Assembly: GCA_020796225.1 (NCBI GenBank) | Contig: CM036775.1 | Span: forward strand, 11,519,671-11,583,670 | Source: Arion vulgaris | Lineage: Eukaryota > Mollusca > Gastropoda > Stylommatophora > Arionidae | Direction: 5' to 3' | DNA: 64,000 nucleotides | Shown here: positions 46,195 through 56,274 of the stretch, one piece after another | Layout of the letters: each line of letters begins with the position of its first letter | How positions within the stretch are numbered: position 1 is the first letter of the stretch | The notes under the pieces: generated by a model | What the model was told of the DNA's origin: nothing | The model's input: the letters and a program-made list of their open reading frames with translations, nothing else | The model's database searches: none | Translations under genes and position numbers: made by a program

Positions 46195-46660
46195 TGTTTA
46201 GGTCCTGTGTGATTCCCGTACTGACCTACGGTTGTGAAAGTTGGAAATCAACAAAGAAAATTGATAGAAACTGGACAGTTTTGAGAATAAATGTCTCCGA
46301 AAATTATTAAAAGTAAAATGGAGTGATTTCGTTTCGAACAACACAGTGAGAGATAGAACACACCAACAACCCGTATCAAATATTATACGGAAACGAAGGT
46401 AGAAATATTTAGGTCATGTTCTTAGATCAGACGAAAAGAGACTAAATCGACAAGTCCTTATGTGGTCACCAGTTGGGAAAAGATAACGTGGAAGACCAAA
46501 GACCACTCTTCGAAGATCCATCCAACAAGAAAGTAAACTATTGGGATGTAAAACCATACGAGATCTCAAACTGCTAGCAATGAACCGCATCACATGGAGA
46601 TCTAAAACATCTGCCCTATGAGCCGCTTTGGCACGAAAGGAACAAACTGACTGCACAAGA
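46195..46660 (+). mobile_element. LINE C-terminal fragment
   Basis: Frames in turn give SVIPVLTYGCESWKSTKKID, NKCLRKLLKVKWSDFVSNNT, RKRRWKYLGHVLRSDEKRLN, RGRPKTTLRRSIQQE and LKLLAMNRITWRS. It is the complete post-RT C-terminus of a non-LTR element, with several frameshifts. Confidence 0.75.
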
Positions 46661-46879
46661 ACACAAATGATATTAACAGCACGAGAATCAAGCGTAACAT
46701 AACTTAAATTGCTTAAGCTGAAAGAACAATTATCCAAATTACCACAGTTGTAGAACAATTCACCAAATTACCACAGTTGTAACTTAACCGAAAGAGTAAG
46801 CATGTATTTCAGTAACTGGTTGCATGGTCAACTTCCGCAATGTTATAATTGCTCTTGGAAGGGAGTTTAGAGATGTGGG
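46661..46879. other. No recognisable gene
   Basis: A local direct repeat ('tagaacaattcaccaaattaccacagttgta' type, about 30 bp, at 46726-46785). Otherwise nothing. Confidence 0.4.
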
Positions 46880-47000
46880 GCAACGCGAATAGTGAACTCG
46901 CAATTAAGCAGCTGATAGAAGATAATGACAGTGATTATCATGTTGCTGCTTATAACCATTAGGCTGCGCATCGTGGTGTGAAGTCAGACTGGTGCGTATT
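46880..47000 (+). mobile_element. LINE-U RNase H start fragment
   Basis: Shares 'caattaagcagctgatagaagataatg' in short with the LINE-U at 8941 and continues with a decayed 'TDGS' position and 'GVKSDW'. Confidence 0.6.
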
Positions 47001-47189
47001 ACCCATGCGTGCTAGGTGTGTGTCGCACACCTTTGTTAGGTCATAATAAAAATAAAGTAATTATTCTGTTAATTATTAACAGCAATATTTATTAGAAAAT
47101 ATTTATAGAATAGCAATAACTAGCTGTGTATTGTCGAAGCGCAAACTGCTAGTCTCTATGGGCGCGTTAGGACACGCAATTCTGGTAAG

Positions 47190-47715
47190 CTAGTCCTTTG
47201 CAAAAACTAAAAGAACTAACTAACCTATGGAAGGGAACTGAAATAAGAACAAAAATCACGTGTTTAAGGGCCTGCGTTTTTTCCTTGACAACATATGGTT
47301 GTCAGACATGGAACATTGACATAACGGCAGAGAGGATCATAAATGCCTTTGAATGTAAATGCTACAGAAGAGTACTTAGAATATCATGGACAGAGAAAAA
47401 ACAAACGCTTCTGTTCTGCAACAGCTTGATATTAAAGAGAGTTGGCTATTACAAAGCATAAAAACAAGGCAAATTAAATATTTCGGACACATCAAACGAC
47501 ATGAATGCCTGAAGAAATTAATTTTGGAAGGAATGGTGCCTGGAAGAAGAACGAGAGGAAGACCTAGAAGACGATGGGTGCAAGATGTCATTGACGATCT
47601 GAGAATGACTGCTGATGATGATGGTCAACTTGCACAGAACAGAGTTTTTCAGGACTGCTGTCATGGGAGCTAAGTTCCGGAAGGGACAAGCTACTTGATG
47701 ATGATGATAACGATG
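47190..47715 (+). mobile_element. LINE-V C-terminal fragment (best copy)
   Basis: Two overlapping frames code KLKELTNLWKGTEIRTKITC, SLTTYGCQTWNIDITAERII, KCYRRVLRISWTEKK, ESWLLQSIKTRQIKYFGHIK, EGMVPGRRTRGRPRRRWVQD and 'DLRMTADDDGQLAQNRVFQD'. The element ends in a (GAT)n tail at 47697-47718. It defines the family found at 9945, 15188, 39690, 41695 and 55598. Confidence 0.85.
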
Positions 47716-47879
47716 ATAAGTACTTTGGAGTTACGACCCTTGTTCTCCGAAAATCGCTCTGTGGTTTCCGTCTTTACGCGTGCTGGTCTTTATTCTAACG
47801 CTAACTATGACGTTCTGTAAGGGGAGGAATTGGTGGATGTGGTTTTACATAGCGAATGCGTGCGGGAAAAACCAGCACC

Positions 47880-48185
47880 AACAATAAAAGTACTTGATGT
47901 TTAAAAGACGTTTATGTAGGAATGTTCGACTATTTACGATTGAAAAATGAACTTGTGGTACTTTATTGTTCAGATGAGTTCTAGAATAAATCAGTTCATG
48001 ACTGACTGCAGTTTTTAGTTGAAAATGATCTCAGTTCAGGTTTTAAAGAAGTGTTCAAACTGGCAGCATTGATCATGACCATTCCAGCAACCACTGCGTC
48101 TGTTGAAAGGTTGTTTTAAGATTAAGGCGAATTCAGTTGCCGCCGCAGATCTACACACGGTCAAGATAGACTGTCCAGTTTTAGC
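47880..48185 (+). pseudogene. hAT transposase C-terminal remnant
   Basis: Frames give YDYLRLKNELVVLYCSDEF, LQFLVENDLSSGFKEVFKLA and LIMTIPATTASVERLF, then after a stop 'GQDRLSS'. The 'L..ILTIPATSAS.ERSFS.LK.IK' pattern is the hAT-family dimerisation region. The catalytic domain is missing and stops interrupt what remains. Confidence 0.75.
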
Positions 48186-48191
48186 CTTTAG

Positions 48192-48280
48192 GTCTTCTTC
48201 TTCGATCGCTCCATAACGACCACTTGTTAAACCGTCTGTACGTTGTGCGAGTTATGCCGCGAGCATTTTGTCTATTGAAT
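48192..48280 (-). mobile_element. SINE-F3 3' portion
   Basis: Minus strand: the GAAGAAGA tail at 48192-48202, then 'cgctccataacgaccacttg' of the F3 body and 'gtgcgagttatgccg'. The head is missing. Confidence 0.65.
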
Positions 48281-48329
48281 AGGAACTTTTGAGCGAGGTT
48301 AGAATGAAGAATACATTTTATGATGCCAA

Positions 48330-49095
48330 CAGGCAAAAAGAAAGAAGAAAAGGAAAGTAGAATGGATCTGATCTTATCAACAAATTTTAGAGCCGAACAA
48401 CAGGCAATTGTGGATGCCTCAAAATACTGCAGCAAAGAAACATCCAAAACAACAAACTTGTCTTCCTTTGCGACTGCTTGTCAGTCCTGCAGGCCACACA
48501 AAGGGAACCACAAGATAACATGGAAAGAGAGCTGATACTACAGCTAAACAAGCTCTCAGAACACAACAAAATGATTCTCCAGTGGATACCAGCCCACTGT
48601 GGAGTTCCAGGAAATGAGAGAGCAGACATGCTGGCTAATGAGGTAACAAAACTTACACAACAGAAACACCCAGTATCACTACCAGAAATCAAGACACATA
48701 TCAAAAGAAAGTACAAAGAGGTATGGAGGCAACAAACCCACAGCAAACACCCACAAGATCCCATCAGCAGACTAAACAGAAAACATCACACAACAATCTT
48801 TCGCCTAAGAACAAGTCACTGCAGGCTCAACGCCACATGCACAGAATAAAGCCTGCTCAGACTGCACAGTGTGCATTCCAGACAGAAACACAGACTCCAG
48901 AGCACATCCTGCAGTCATGTCCATCATACATACACCAACGAAACGAAACATGGCCTCATGAACACAGCTTACAGACCAAGCTATGGGAACTCTCGAAGAA
49001 CTCCAACTGACATGCAGCTTCATAGAGGCAACCCATCTCATGATTTAGACGAGCATACGAAACCGAACGCAAAGAAGAAGAAGAAGAAGGATCTG
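48330..49095 (+). mobile_element. LINE-R2 3' copy with RNase H end
   Basis: Codes NKLSEHNKMILQWIPAHCGV and PGNERADMLANEVTKLTQQK (the last RNase H motifs), LPEIKTHIKRKYKEVWRQQT and DPISRLNRKHHTTIFRLRTS. After a frame change it ends with TPEHILQSCPSYIHQRNETW. It ends in '(aag)n' at 49072-49088. Upstream 'LSSFATACQSCRPHKG' lies in another frame. Sister of 30690-31625. Confidence 0.82.
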
Positions 49096-49107
49096 ATCTT
49101 CAAGTAA

Positions 49108-49545
49108 ACCATCTTCTTCTTTCTTCTTTCTTTTGTCGTCACACTGCTACCGGGTTGTTGCCCAGTGTCGTCACACTGCTACCGGGTTGTTGCCCAGTGT
49201 CGTCACACTGCTACCGGGTTGTTGCCCAGTGTCGTGGTTTTCTGATTTTATCTTGTGCTGTTCTGGTGGCTTGTGTGATTGTTATCTTTGCTCTTTCACA
49301 TGATTCTGCTACGCCATCTAACCATCTTTTCCGTGGTCTTCCTCTTGCCTTCTTTCCCGATGTTCTGTTGTAGAAGACTCTGTATACTGTGGAGTTTGGA
49401 TGCATTCTTATTAAGTGGCCAAACCACTTCATTCTTTGTTTATCTATGTAATTCAAGCACGGTTTTGTGCCAACTTTCTTTCTTATGCTGGTGTTGGTGA
49501 TTCTGTCTTTCTTGTGTTGTTGGTAACTTTTCGCAGGCAACGCAT
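49108..49545 (-). mobile_element. LINE-W 3' copy with three terminal repeat units
   Basis: Minus strand: SIRKKVGTKPCLNYIDKQRM, KWFGHLIRMHPNSTVYRVFY and NRTSGKKARGRPRKRWLDGV, then ESCERAKITITQATRTAQDK. The C-terminus runs straight into three tandem copies of the 32-bp unit (49137-49235), which then meet the (GAA)n tail near 49108-49130. Confidence 0.85.
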
Positions 49546-49789
49546 TTCACATGTAGTTATTTTTGTGACTGCGCTTTGCTCAATGTCCATGTTTGGCTCT
49601 GGTAACACAAAGTAGGTATAAAAATGCTATAAGTAAACCATGTAAGTGGAAATATGTACTATTAAAAAAAGTATATATTCCCCCAGTTCAATAACTCAAT
49701 CAATCAAGTGTCATGCCTGCCGGCGTAGGCGATCATGTCTCTCCCCACAACTCTCTCTGCTTTGTGCATGTAATCAGTTCTGACGTCGA
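49546..49789. other. No recognisable gene
   Basis: AT-rich spacer with no supported feature. Confidence 0.45.
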
Positions 49790-50110
49790 TCTTGTGTCAG
49801 GGAGTTTAAGATCGATAAGGGGAGGGCTACTGTTGGACGATGAAATTAAAACTGATGTTGGATCTATCCAGCGATTAGTTAGAAATTATCTAAATGATAT
49901 TATCTAAATTATGAAATTAGTTTGAATCTATCCAGGAGTTTGAAATTACACGCTGTACAAGTATAACTGTGTGCCGAGAGAGGAGTGTGTTTAACCAGCG
50001 AACCACATGAACCATCAATATGCATAACATTCGACATCTTTTGGAGGAGACTGAGCACCTATGTGTCTTCCCGGATTGCTATGACGTTGCTTCATTAACC
50101 AATAACCAAA
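49790..50110 (+). mobile_element. LINE-U 3' fragment
   Basis: Shares 'DVGSIQRL', 'ERGVFNQRTT' and 'LLEETEHLCVFPD'-type words with 9420-9620, in broken frames, ending 'aaccaataaccaaac'. Confidence 0.65.
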
Positions 50111-50160
50111 CTTATCTCGATGTGCAGAATTGGGGAGGGGTTGTCATGTTTATTTTAGAT

Positions 50161-51016
50161 CAGCGGTTCCCAAACTTTGCATTACCGGAGACACCCTTTT
50201 AAATGCATTTTGCTTCCGCGGATCAACCAAAATTTCTATATAAGAAAATGGACAGCAATGAACAGGTTTTCTTTTGCCTTGAACAAGACGCGCCATCATT
50301 AGCATCATCGCCCGAATGGTTACCGGGGCCCAAATTTGGGGTGTAAAGAATAGAACCACTGTTACCTGCCACGCATGTCGTAAGAGGCGACTAAGGAGGT
50401 TTGGCTGAAATCGGATGCATGTGTCCTAAATGTGTAGAAGTCTATGCGTTTAGGGGCCTACCAAACCAATGTGCAACGTATACACGTTCTTGGCAAAGAT
50501 CAAACATATCACAAAGAGTTACTAAAATTGGTCGTAAAGAATGAACGCAAAGAAGAAGAAGAAGATTAGCATCATCAGTTCATTTGGGTTTCAATTTCAG
50601 CCAGCGATCCATCCTGAAGCTCAGCCAGAATGTATTGTTGCAAAGTCCAATGCACGCCAAAGTTATTTATCCTATCTTTCCCAAGATCGTTTCTGTCAAT
50701 TACTTACTTAAATTTCATTCTTCTAGCGATGGAGTTATTATTAAACCACACCAACAGTCCACCTGGCTCCAATTTCCCAGACTGCGGGAAACGTCAAATG
50801 ATCTTTCATTTTGTCCTGACAAACATTTAGACTCCGGTCTGGTCCGGGTCCTTTGATTTTCGTAGCGGAACTAATTTACCACTGTTTTTATACATGTTTT
50901 GAAAATGTATTTTTCTGTTTGAAATGTCAAAGATTAGAATATTTCTTCAAGCGATTGAGGCCCGTCTGTGAGTACCTTGAGGAACCCCAAGGGGCCCGCG
51001 AACCTTTGAAACGCTG
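50161..51016 (+). mobile_element. Non-autonomous or decayed hAT element (0.6 kb plus SINE)
   Basis: Left end CAGCGGTTCCCAAACTTTGC at 50161 and right end CGAACCTTTGAAACGCTG at 51016 form an imperfect inverted repeat. The 8-bp target duplication TTTTAGAT/TTCTAGAT is at 50153-50160 and 51017-51024. The interior has a decayed hAT-like segment ('NEQVFFCLEQ', 'HPEAQPECIVAKSNA', 'SFPRSFLSIT'). A SINE-F1 (50310-50564) is inserted within it. Confidence 0.8.
50310..50564 (+). mobile_element. SINE-F1 copy inside hAT
   Basis: A full-length F1 with perfect target duplication ATTAGCATCATC (50298-50309 and 50565-50576). The head, body and GAA tail are all intact, making it a good family reference. Confidence 0.93.
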
Positions 51017-51095
51017 TTCTAGATCATTCAATGTTTATACTCCTAGTACTCCTGGAGAGGGAGTACTCCTATACTCCGGGAGGAGTAAATATATA

Positions 51096-51350
51096 CTCCT
51101 GGGGTTTCTGTGTCTAAGTGGTTAAGTCCTTTGCCTTGTGAGTCGAAGGTCGTGGGTTCAAATCTGAACCGCGCCGTTCTGTTCACGAGTGCAGTTTTTC
51201 AAAGACCCTAGGGTTGTTGCCCGAGCAATGGAGTTCGTGCTTGTGCAATACTCTCGGCAGGTGGCGTGCCATTTCTGCGGAGAGGACCGAGCCATATGGG
51301 GTAAAACCCGGTGCAGTTAAATCAATCCTTCGGTTTTAAAATCCTTTTTC
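51096..51350 (+). mobile_element. SINE-C copy 4
   Basis: A box 'ttctgtgtctaagtggttaa', B box 'gtcgtgggttcaaatctg', body 'gtgcaatactctcggcaggt' and 3' end 'aatccttcggttttaaaatc'. It directly precedes a SINE-F1. Confidence 0.87.
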
Positions 51351-51352
51351 AC

Positions 51353-51778
51353 CCGAGTGGTTACCTGGGCTCAAATTTGGGGTGTATAGAATAGAACAGG
51401 GGCGGCTCGTCATTAAGGGCCAGTGGGGCCGGGCCCCACCAAAAATAATGTATAACGTGTATTTATTATTTTATAAATTAAAATATAGCAACCAAAAACC
51501 ATGATTTATCCGGGAAAAAATGTCTGGTCCCACCAGCAAAAATGACCACGAGCCGCCACTGGAATAGAACCACTGTTACCTGCCACGCATGTCGTAAGAG
51601 GCGAATGAAATCGGATGCATGTGTCCTAAACGTGTAGAAGTCAATGCGTTGAGGGGCCTACCAAACGAATGTGCAACGTATGCACGTTCTTGGCAAAGAT
51701 CAAACATATCACAAAGGGTGATTAAAATTGGTCGCAAAGAACGAACGCAAAGAAGAAGAAGAAGAAGAAGAAGCAAAA
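51353..51778 (+). mobile_element. SINE-F1 copy split by a hAT MITE
   Basis: F head 'gagtggttacctgggctcaa', then at 51397 a MITE, then the continuation 'gaaccactgttacctgccac' at 51566 and the F1 body, ending in a seven-unit (GAA) tail at 51752-51774. Confidence 0.88.
51397..51561. mobile_element. 165-bp hAT-type MITE, copy 1
   Basis: Terminal inverted repeats CAGGGGCGGCTCGT and ACGAGCCGCCACTG, with 8-bp target duplication GAATAGAA at 51389-51396 and 51562-51569. The interior is AT-rich. A second copy is at 62461-62623. Non-autonomous; the driving transposase is not in the window. Confidence 0.92.
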
Positions 51779-52486
51779 CCCTTTAAAAACGAACTCGCTT
51801 CCATATCGTTTTGACAAATTATTGTTTTATAGTGTTGATATTCTAAGAAATTTTCTTCTAACATTTTTTAAATTCTTCCTGTATAAATATAATCTTATTG
51901 ACCTGGGAGAGATAGGAGAGGATTTCAAATTATAACCAGACCATAGAGTCGAACCTTTAATTGTTTTTTTTCTTCGCTGCTTATTAGAAATCTGGACTGG
52001 GAGTTCAGCTCTTCCCTTCGACGTGGTAATGCTTACTGATAAGGAGTTCAGGGAAGCAAAAATCAACATTCTTTCGCCCAATCGGACAGAATCTCAGACA
52101 CTCATTCCACAATGAGAAGGATCTCTTTTCTCTTGAGCTAGGAATAAAAATCACCTTAGAGAATTCGAAACTTTTATTGCGACCATTAGGAAAGATTCCT
52201 GGCTAAATCCCGCCATCGTCTCGCGTGACCTCCGTGCGTTGGCTAGCGTCGCCTAGGAGACGTGACAGGAATCAGAAGCTTTAGATATCGTCTTCTAATG
52301 CCGAAGTTGTCAAACATGGCTGCTGTAAAACACGCGGTAATTGACACCTTGCCGGTCAGAATGAGTTCACATTTTCTAGTGCTGTAAACACACTGACAGA
52401 ATCCTCAATTATTTTATTTTTTTGGGTGATGGAGTGTAATTGTGTGAAGTCTCTGAATAGATGTTTACAACAATATGGTTATAAAT
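51779..52486. other. No recognisable gene
   Basis: Mixed AT-rich and CpG-containing sequence (52160-52330 is relatively GC-rich). No exon with convincing borders was seen. Confidence 0.4.
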
Positions 52487-52742
52487 TCTTCTTCTGCTTC
52501 GAACGCTTCATATCGACCACTTCTTAACCACTCTGTATGATTTGTATGTGATGTGAGCCTAAGAACGAATGTGCGTTGTGCCAGTTATGTGACTACAAGT
52601 AAGCCAGCACATCCGATTTATGCAACGCTTTTTATTTACTAGGGTAGCTTCCTAGGTCCTACATCAGTTGCCTCTTACGACATGCCTTGTAGGTCGCAGT
52701 GGTACTATTCTTTGCTTCCCTTCTGGGCACCGATAAAACATA
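52487..52742 (-). mobile_element. SINE-F3 copy
   Basis: Minus-strand F3: 'gaagaagaat' end at 52487, 'cgaccacttcttaaccactc', 'actagggtagcttcctaggt', and the diverged head 'tcttacgacatgccttgtag' at 52674-52742. Confidence 0.78.
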
Positions 52743-52818
52743 AGCGATATGGTTATAAATAAACTCGTATATGGGTTAGTTCTTGAGTGTAAGTGTAGTT
52801 AAAGTTGTGCTATTATGA

Positions 52819-53185
52819 CAAAACACGTAATTACAAGTACTGTAGTTTTACAAATTACAAAAACAATGACAAAATAAGCAACGTTTCGACCAACAAGGCC
52901 TTTATCAAGCAAACGAACAAACAGGAGTGACAAATTAAATGAAACACAAATGGACGACCAAATACAAGCGTATCTAAGGATTCCAGATTTTCCTTAGATA
53001 CGCTTGTATTTGGTCGTCCATTTGTGTTTCATTTTAATTTGTCACTCCTTTTGTTCGTTTGCTTGATAAAGGCCTTGTTGGTCGAAACGTTGCTGTATTT
53101 GTCATTGTTTTTGTAATTTGTAAAACTACAGTACTTTGTAATTACGTGTTTTGCCAATCAAATAGTTTTACTGCAGTTCCATATA
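52819..53185. mobile_element. Palindromic pair of Penelope-type terminal repeats
   Basis: Two arms of about 163 bp (52819-52981 and 52990-53153) are near-perfect inverted copies around a nine-base centre. Each arm is the 3' terminal sequence of the Penelope-like element at 62735-63580, including 'gataaaggccttgttggtcg' and 'aaacgttgctgtat'. The right side continues to about 53185 ('aatagttttactgcagtt'). Penelope-like elements often leave inverted terminal repeats. No coding part remains. Confidence 0.82.
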
Positions 53186-53224
53186 TATATACTGCTATTA
53201 TGACGCAATCTCTCTCTCTCTTTG

Positions 53225-53960
53225 CATTTTTAACCCGGATTGGGGCATAGGCCCTCAACCAACTCATACCAAGTCTTCCTATCTCTAGCTATCTCCTGCA
53301 GCTTCCTCCAGCTCTTCTTTATATTGTTCATCTCTGCCTCCAAATCTCGTTTCTATGTATTTCTCGGCCTCTCTTTCTTTATGACTTCTTCTTTCTCGAA
53401 TCCTGTTTGCCTCACAGCGTCAGGTCAGGAAGAGATTTCTAAAACGGGCCCTAGTATGCGCTTCGTAGATAGTCTCTTTCGTCGCCTCTGTTATCTCTGA
53501 GGTCCATCTTTGCGTGGCCGGCCTTTTGCTTTGTACCCATTGTATCGGAGCAGCATTGCTCTTTGGGGTGCACTGTCTGATGGTAATCTGCTTACGTGAC
53601 CGAACCATTTAATTTGTTGTTTCTTGATGAAGTCTAGTACTGATGTTGTACCCACTTTTTCCTGATGTCTTCATTTCTCAACCGGTCTCTTCTTGTTACA
53701 CCCAGCATTCTGCGTAGACACTTCATCTCTGTTGTGACTAGTTTTCTTCTATCGTTTGTTGTCAGCGTCCAGGTTTGGCACTGGTAACATAATGTGGGAG
53801 AAAGATTGTGTTGAACATTGCTCTTTTTGTGTTCATGGTGACGTGTTTGCATCTTAAAATTGGCGCCATTTGCCCTATCATTTGATTTGCTTTGTTGCAT
53901 CTGTGTTGAATTTCATTAGTTATTCTTCCATTTGCTGAAAAAATGCTCCCAGGTATGTGA
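53225..53960 (-). mobile_element. LINE-S C-terminal fragment
   Basis: Minus strand: LCYQCQTWTLTTNDRRKLVT, EMKCLRRMLGVTRRDRLRNE, DIRKKW, then (frame change) 'FIKKQQIKWFGHVSRLPSDS', LLRYNGYKAKGRPRK and EISS near 53420. The post-RT C-terminus of the family that was truncated at 6448. A CT run is at 53205-53222. Confidence 0.8.
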
Positions 53961-54276
53961 AATCTTTTGCTTGATTTAGTAGATGATTATCGATGGAGAA
54001 CGAATATGACGCAATGTTTAATATGAAGTTTTGCTAGGGTTCCTGCTCATCTATAGGAGGGAAACAATATTCTCCTTATTCTAGATATTGCTTATTCGTT
54101 CAGAAAGTCAAGCATTCATTCATTCTTGCAGAAAGTAACTCATTTATTTTCAGCTGCGACTTTGCAAGTTGCCCTCACCTGAAATGAAACCACTGTACAT
54201 TTGGAAACCAGTGCACTGTGCCCTATCGACGTTCGATTGGCAGTTCACTTTGCTGACACGACAATTGAATGTCCAT
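53961..54276. other. No recognisable gene
   Basis: Nothing identified in this AT-rich spacer. Confidence 0.45.
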
Positions 54277-54395
54277 CGCCCGAGTGTTTACCGGGTTCTC
54301 AAATTAGGGTGTAAAGAATAGAACCACTGTTACCTGCCACGCATGTCGTACGAGGCGACTGAGGAGGTTTGGCTGAAATCGGATGTACGTGTCCA
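54277..54395 (+). mobile_element. SINE-F head fragment
   Basis: 'cgcccgagtgtttaccgggt', 'acctgccacgcatgtcgtac' and 'gaggaggtttggctgaaatc' are the shared F head. The body that follows is not F1, F2 or F3. Confidence 0.75.
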
Positions 54396-54765
54396 CTAGG
54401 GAATGCTAACCCGAAACAAATGCTTGCAGAAAACGGATGCACCAGGCCGTAAGGCTCATAACATGGTGCAACGACCCCTCACAATGAGGAATGAAATAAC
54501 GGTTTCTACGGTTGCCAATCTGCCTCGAAGATTTAGCCACGCAGTAAGAATGTCAGACCTACCATCACTGGGGTGGCCAAAACTTACTGCGGGAAGAGGT
54601 CGGCACAAACGGGGAAGCAGAAATCATAGGAATTGTATCATACATAACTGTCCCCACTATGCAAACTTGAGAAGAAAAAGGTGGCCCACTTACACTAGCG
54701 TCCAAGACAAACTGTATATTCTGTATAAGAGAAATACAAGGAGGTAGAATCATAAACAGTTTACA
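54396..54765 (+). mobile_element. LINE-R-like C-terminal fragment fused behind a SINE-F head
   Basis: Ends with NCIIHNCPHYANLRRKRWPT and YTSVQDKLYILYKRNTRR, matching the 'HILQDCP.Y..LR...WP' end of RNase H-bearing LINEs. Upstream 'KTDAPGRKAHNM' and 'RSRNHR' are not assigned. Confidence 0.6.
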
Positions 54766-54829
54766 ATCTGGATATTAAAGAAAAACATTATACAATAAAC
54801 AGTAAACAGTACAGATGACAAGACTGAGA

Positions 54830-55590
54830 AAGTATATAGTCGACTGAACACACAACAAGATAGAAAGTCTATAGTCGACTGAACACACAACACGATATAA
54901 CGTATATAGTCGACTGAACACACAACAAGATAGAAAGTCTATAGTCGACTGAACACACAACACGATAGCAAGTCTATAGTCGACTGAACACACAACAAGA
55001 TGTAACGGATATAGTCGACTGAACACACAACACGATATAACGTATATAGTCGACTGAATACACAACAAGATATAACGTATATAGTCGACTGATCACACAA
55101 CAAGATAGAAAGTCTATAGTCGACCGAACATACAACAAGATAGAAAGTCTATAGTCGACTGAACACACAACACGATATAACGTATATAGTCGACTGAACA
55201 TACAACAAGATAGAAAGTCTGTAGTCGACTGAACACACAACACGATATAACGTATATAGTCGACTGAACACACAACAAGATAGAACGTCTATAGTCGACT
55301 GAACATACAACAAGATAGAACGTATATAGTCGACTGAACATACAACAAGATAGAACGTCTATAGTCGACTGAACACACAACACGATAGAATGTCTGTAGT
55401 CGACTGAACATACAAAAGATAGAAAGTATATAGTCGACTGAACATACAACAAGATAGAACGTCTATAGTCGACTGAACATACAACAAGATAGAACGTCTA
55501 TAGTCGACTGAACACACAATAAGATAGAATGTCTGTAGTCGACTGAACATACAACAAGATAGAAAGTATATAGTCGACTGAACACACAAA
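54830..55590. repeat. 35-bp minisatellite (about 21 units)
   Basis: The unit is 'tatagtcgactgaacacaca' plus 'acaagatagaaagtc'. Two alternating positions vary between units: 'aacaaga'/'aacacga' and 'gaaagtc'/'taacgta'. Each unit carries the palindrome GTCGAC. The repeat-encoded open frames on the minus strand are not genes. Confidence 0.95.
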
Positions 55591-55597
55591 AGAGAAT

Positions 55598-56200
55598 ATC
55601 TCATCATCATCAAGGTGCGTATCCTTTATAGGACGTTGCTTTCTTTGCAGCACATCTGAAATTCACTCTGTCTCTAGCCAGTTCATCCACTTCGTCGATG
55701 GTCATGTTCATGGTTTCTTTAATATCCTGTAGCCATCTTCATCTTGCCTCTGCGTCCTGGGACCCTGCCCTCTAGTATTGTTCTTTCCAGGCCATTGTGA
55801 CGCTTGTTTTTTGTCTAAAGTATGTAATTTTTCTGTATAGTATGTTGTTTATCAACCAATTCTCTTTAACATTTAGTTATTTCAGGACATGTGTGTTCTT
55901 TCTTTTTTGTCCATGGTATTCGTAGGATCTTTCTGTAGCATTTAGTTTCGAAGGACTGAATTTTCGTTCTTAATATTTGTGTAATAGTCCATGATTCACA
56001 ACCATAAGTAGCCACTAGGAAAATGCATGCTCTCAATATTTTTAATTTTAGTATTTTGCTGGTGCTTTGTCACATGTTCTTGATTGTGTTTAACTTCTTG
56101 ATTGCTATTGCCAATCTTCTTGAGATCTCTTTGGAGCAGTCACCGTTATTGTTAATTATTGAGTCCAGATATTCGTAGTTCTCTACGTCTATATATCTCA
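55598..56200 (-). mobile_element. LINE-V C-terminal fragment
   Basis: Minus strand in broken frames: 'NESWTITQILRTKIQS', CYRKILRIPWTKKERT, a 'YKLHTL' region, GHNGLERTILEGRVPG, GCRRDEDGYRILKKP-type and 'TMTIDEVDELARDRVNF'. The (GAT)n tail is at 55600-55612, directly on the end of the 35-bp array. Confidence 0.78.
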
Positions 56201-56274
56201 ACTTATTTCATAAAATCCAGACACACATTTATACTTATTTGATTTTTTTTTATTAAAACACTTTTTTCTTTAGT

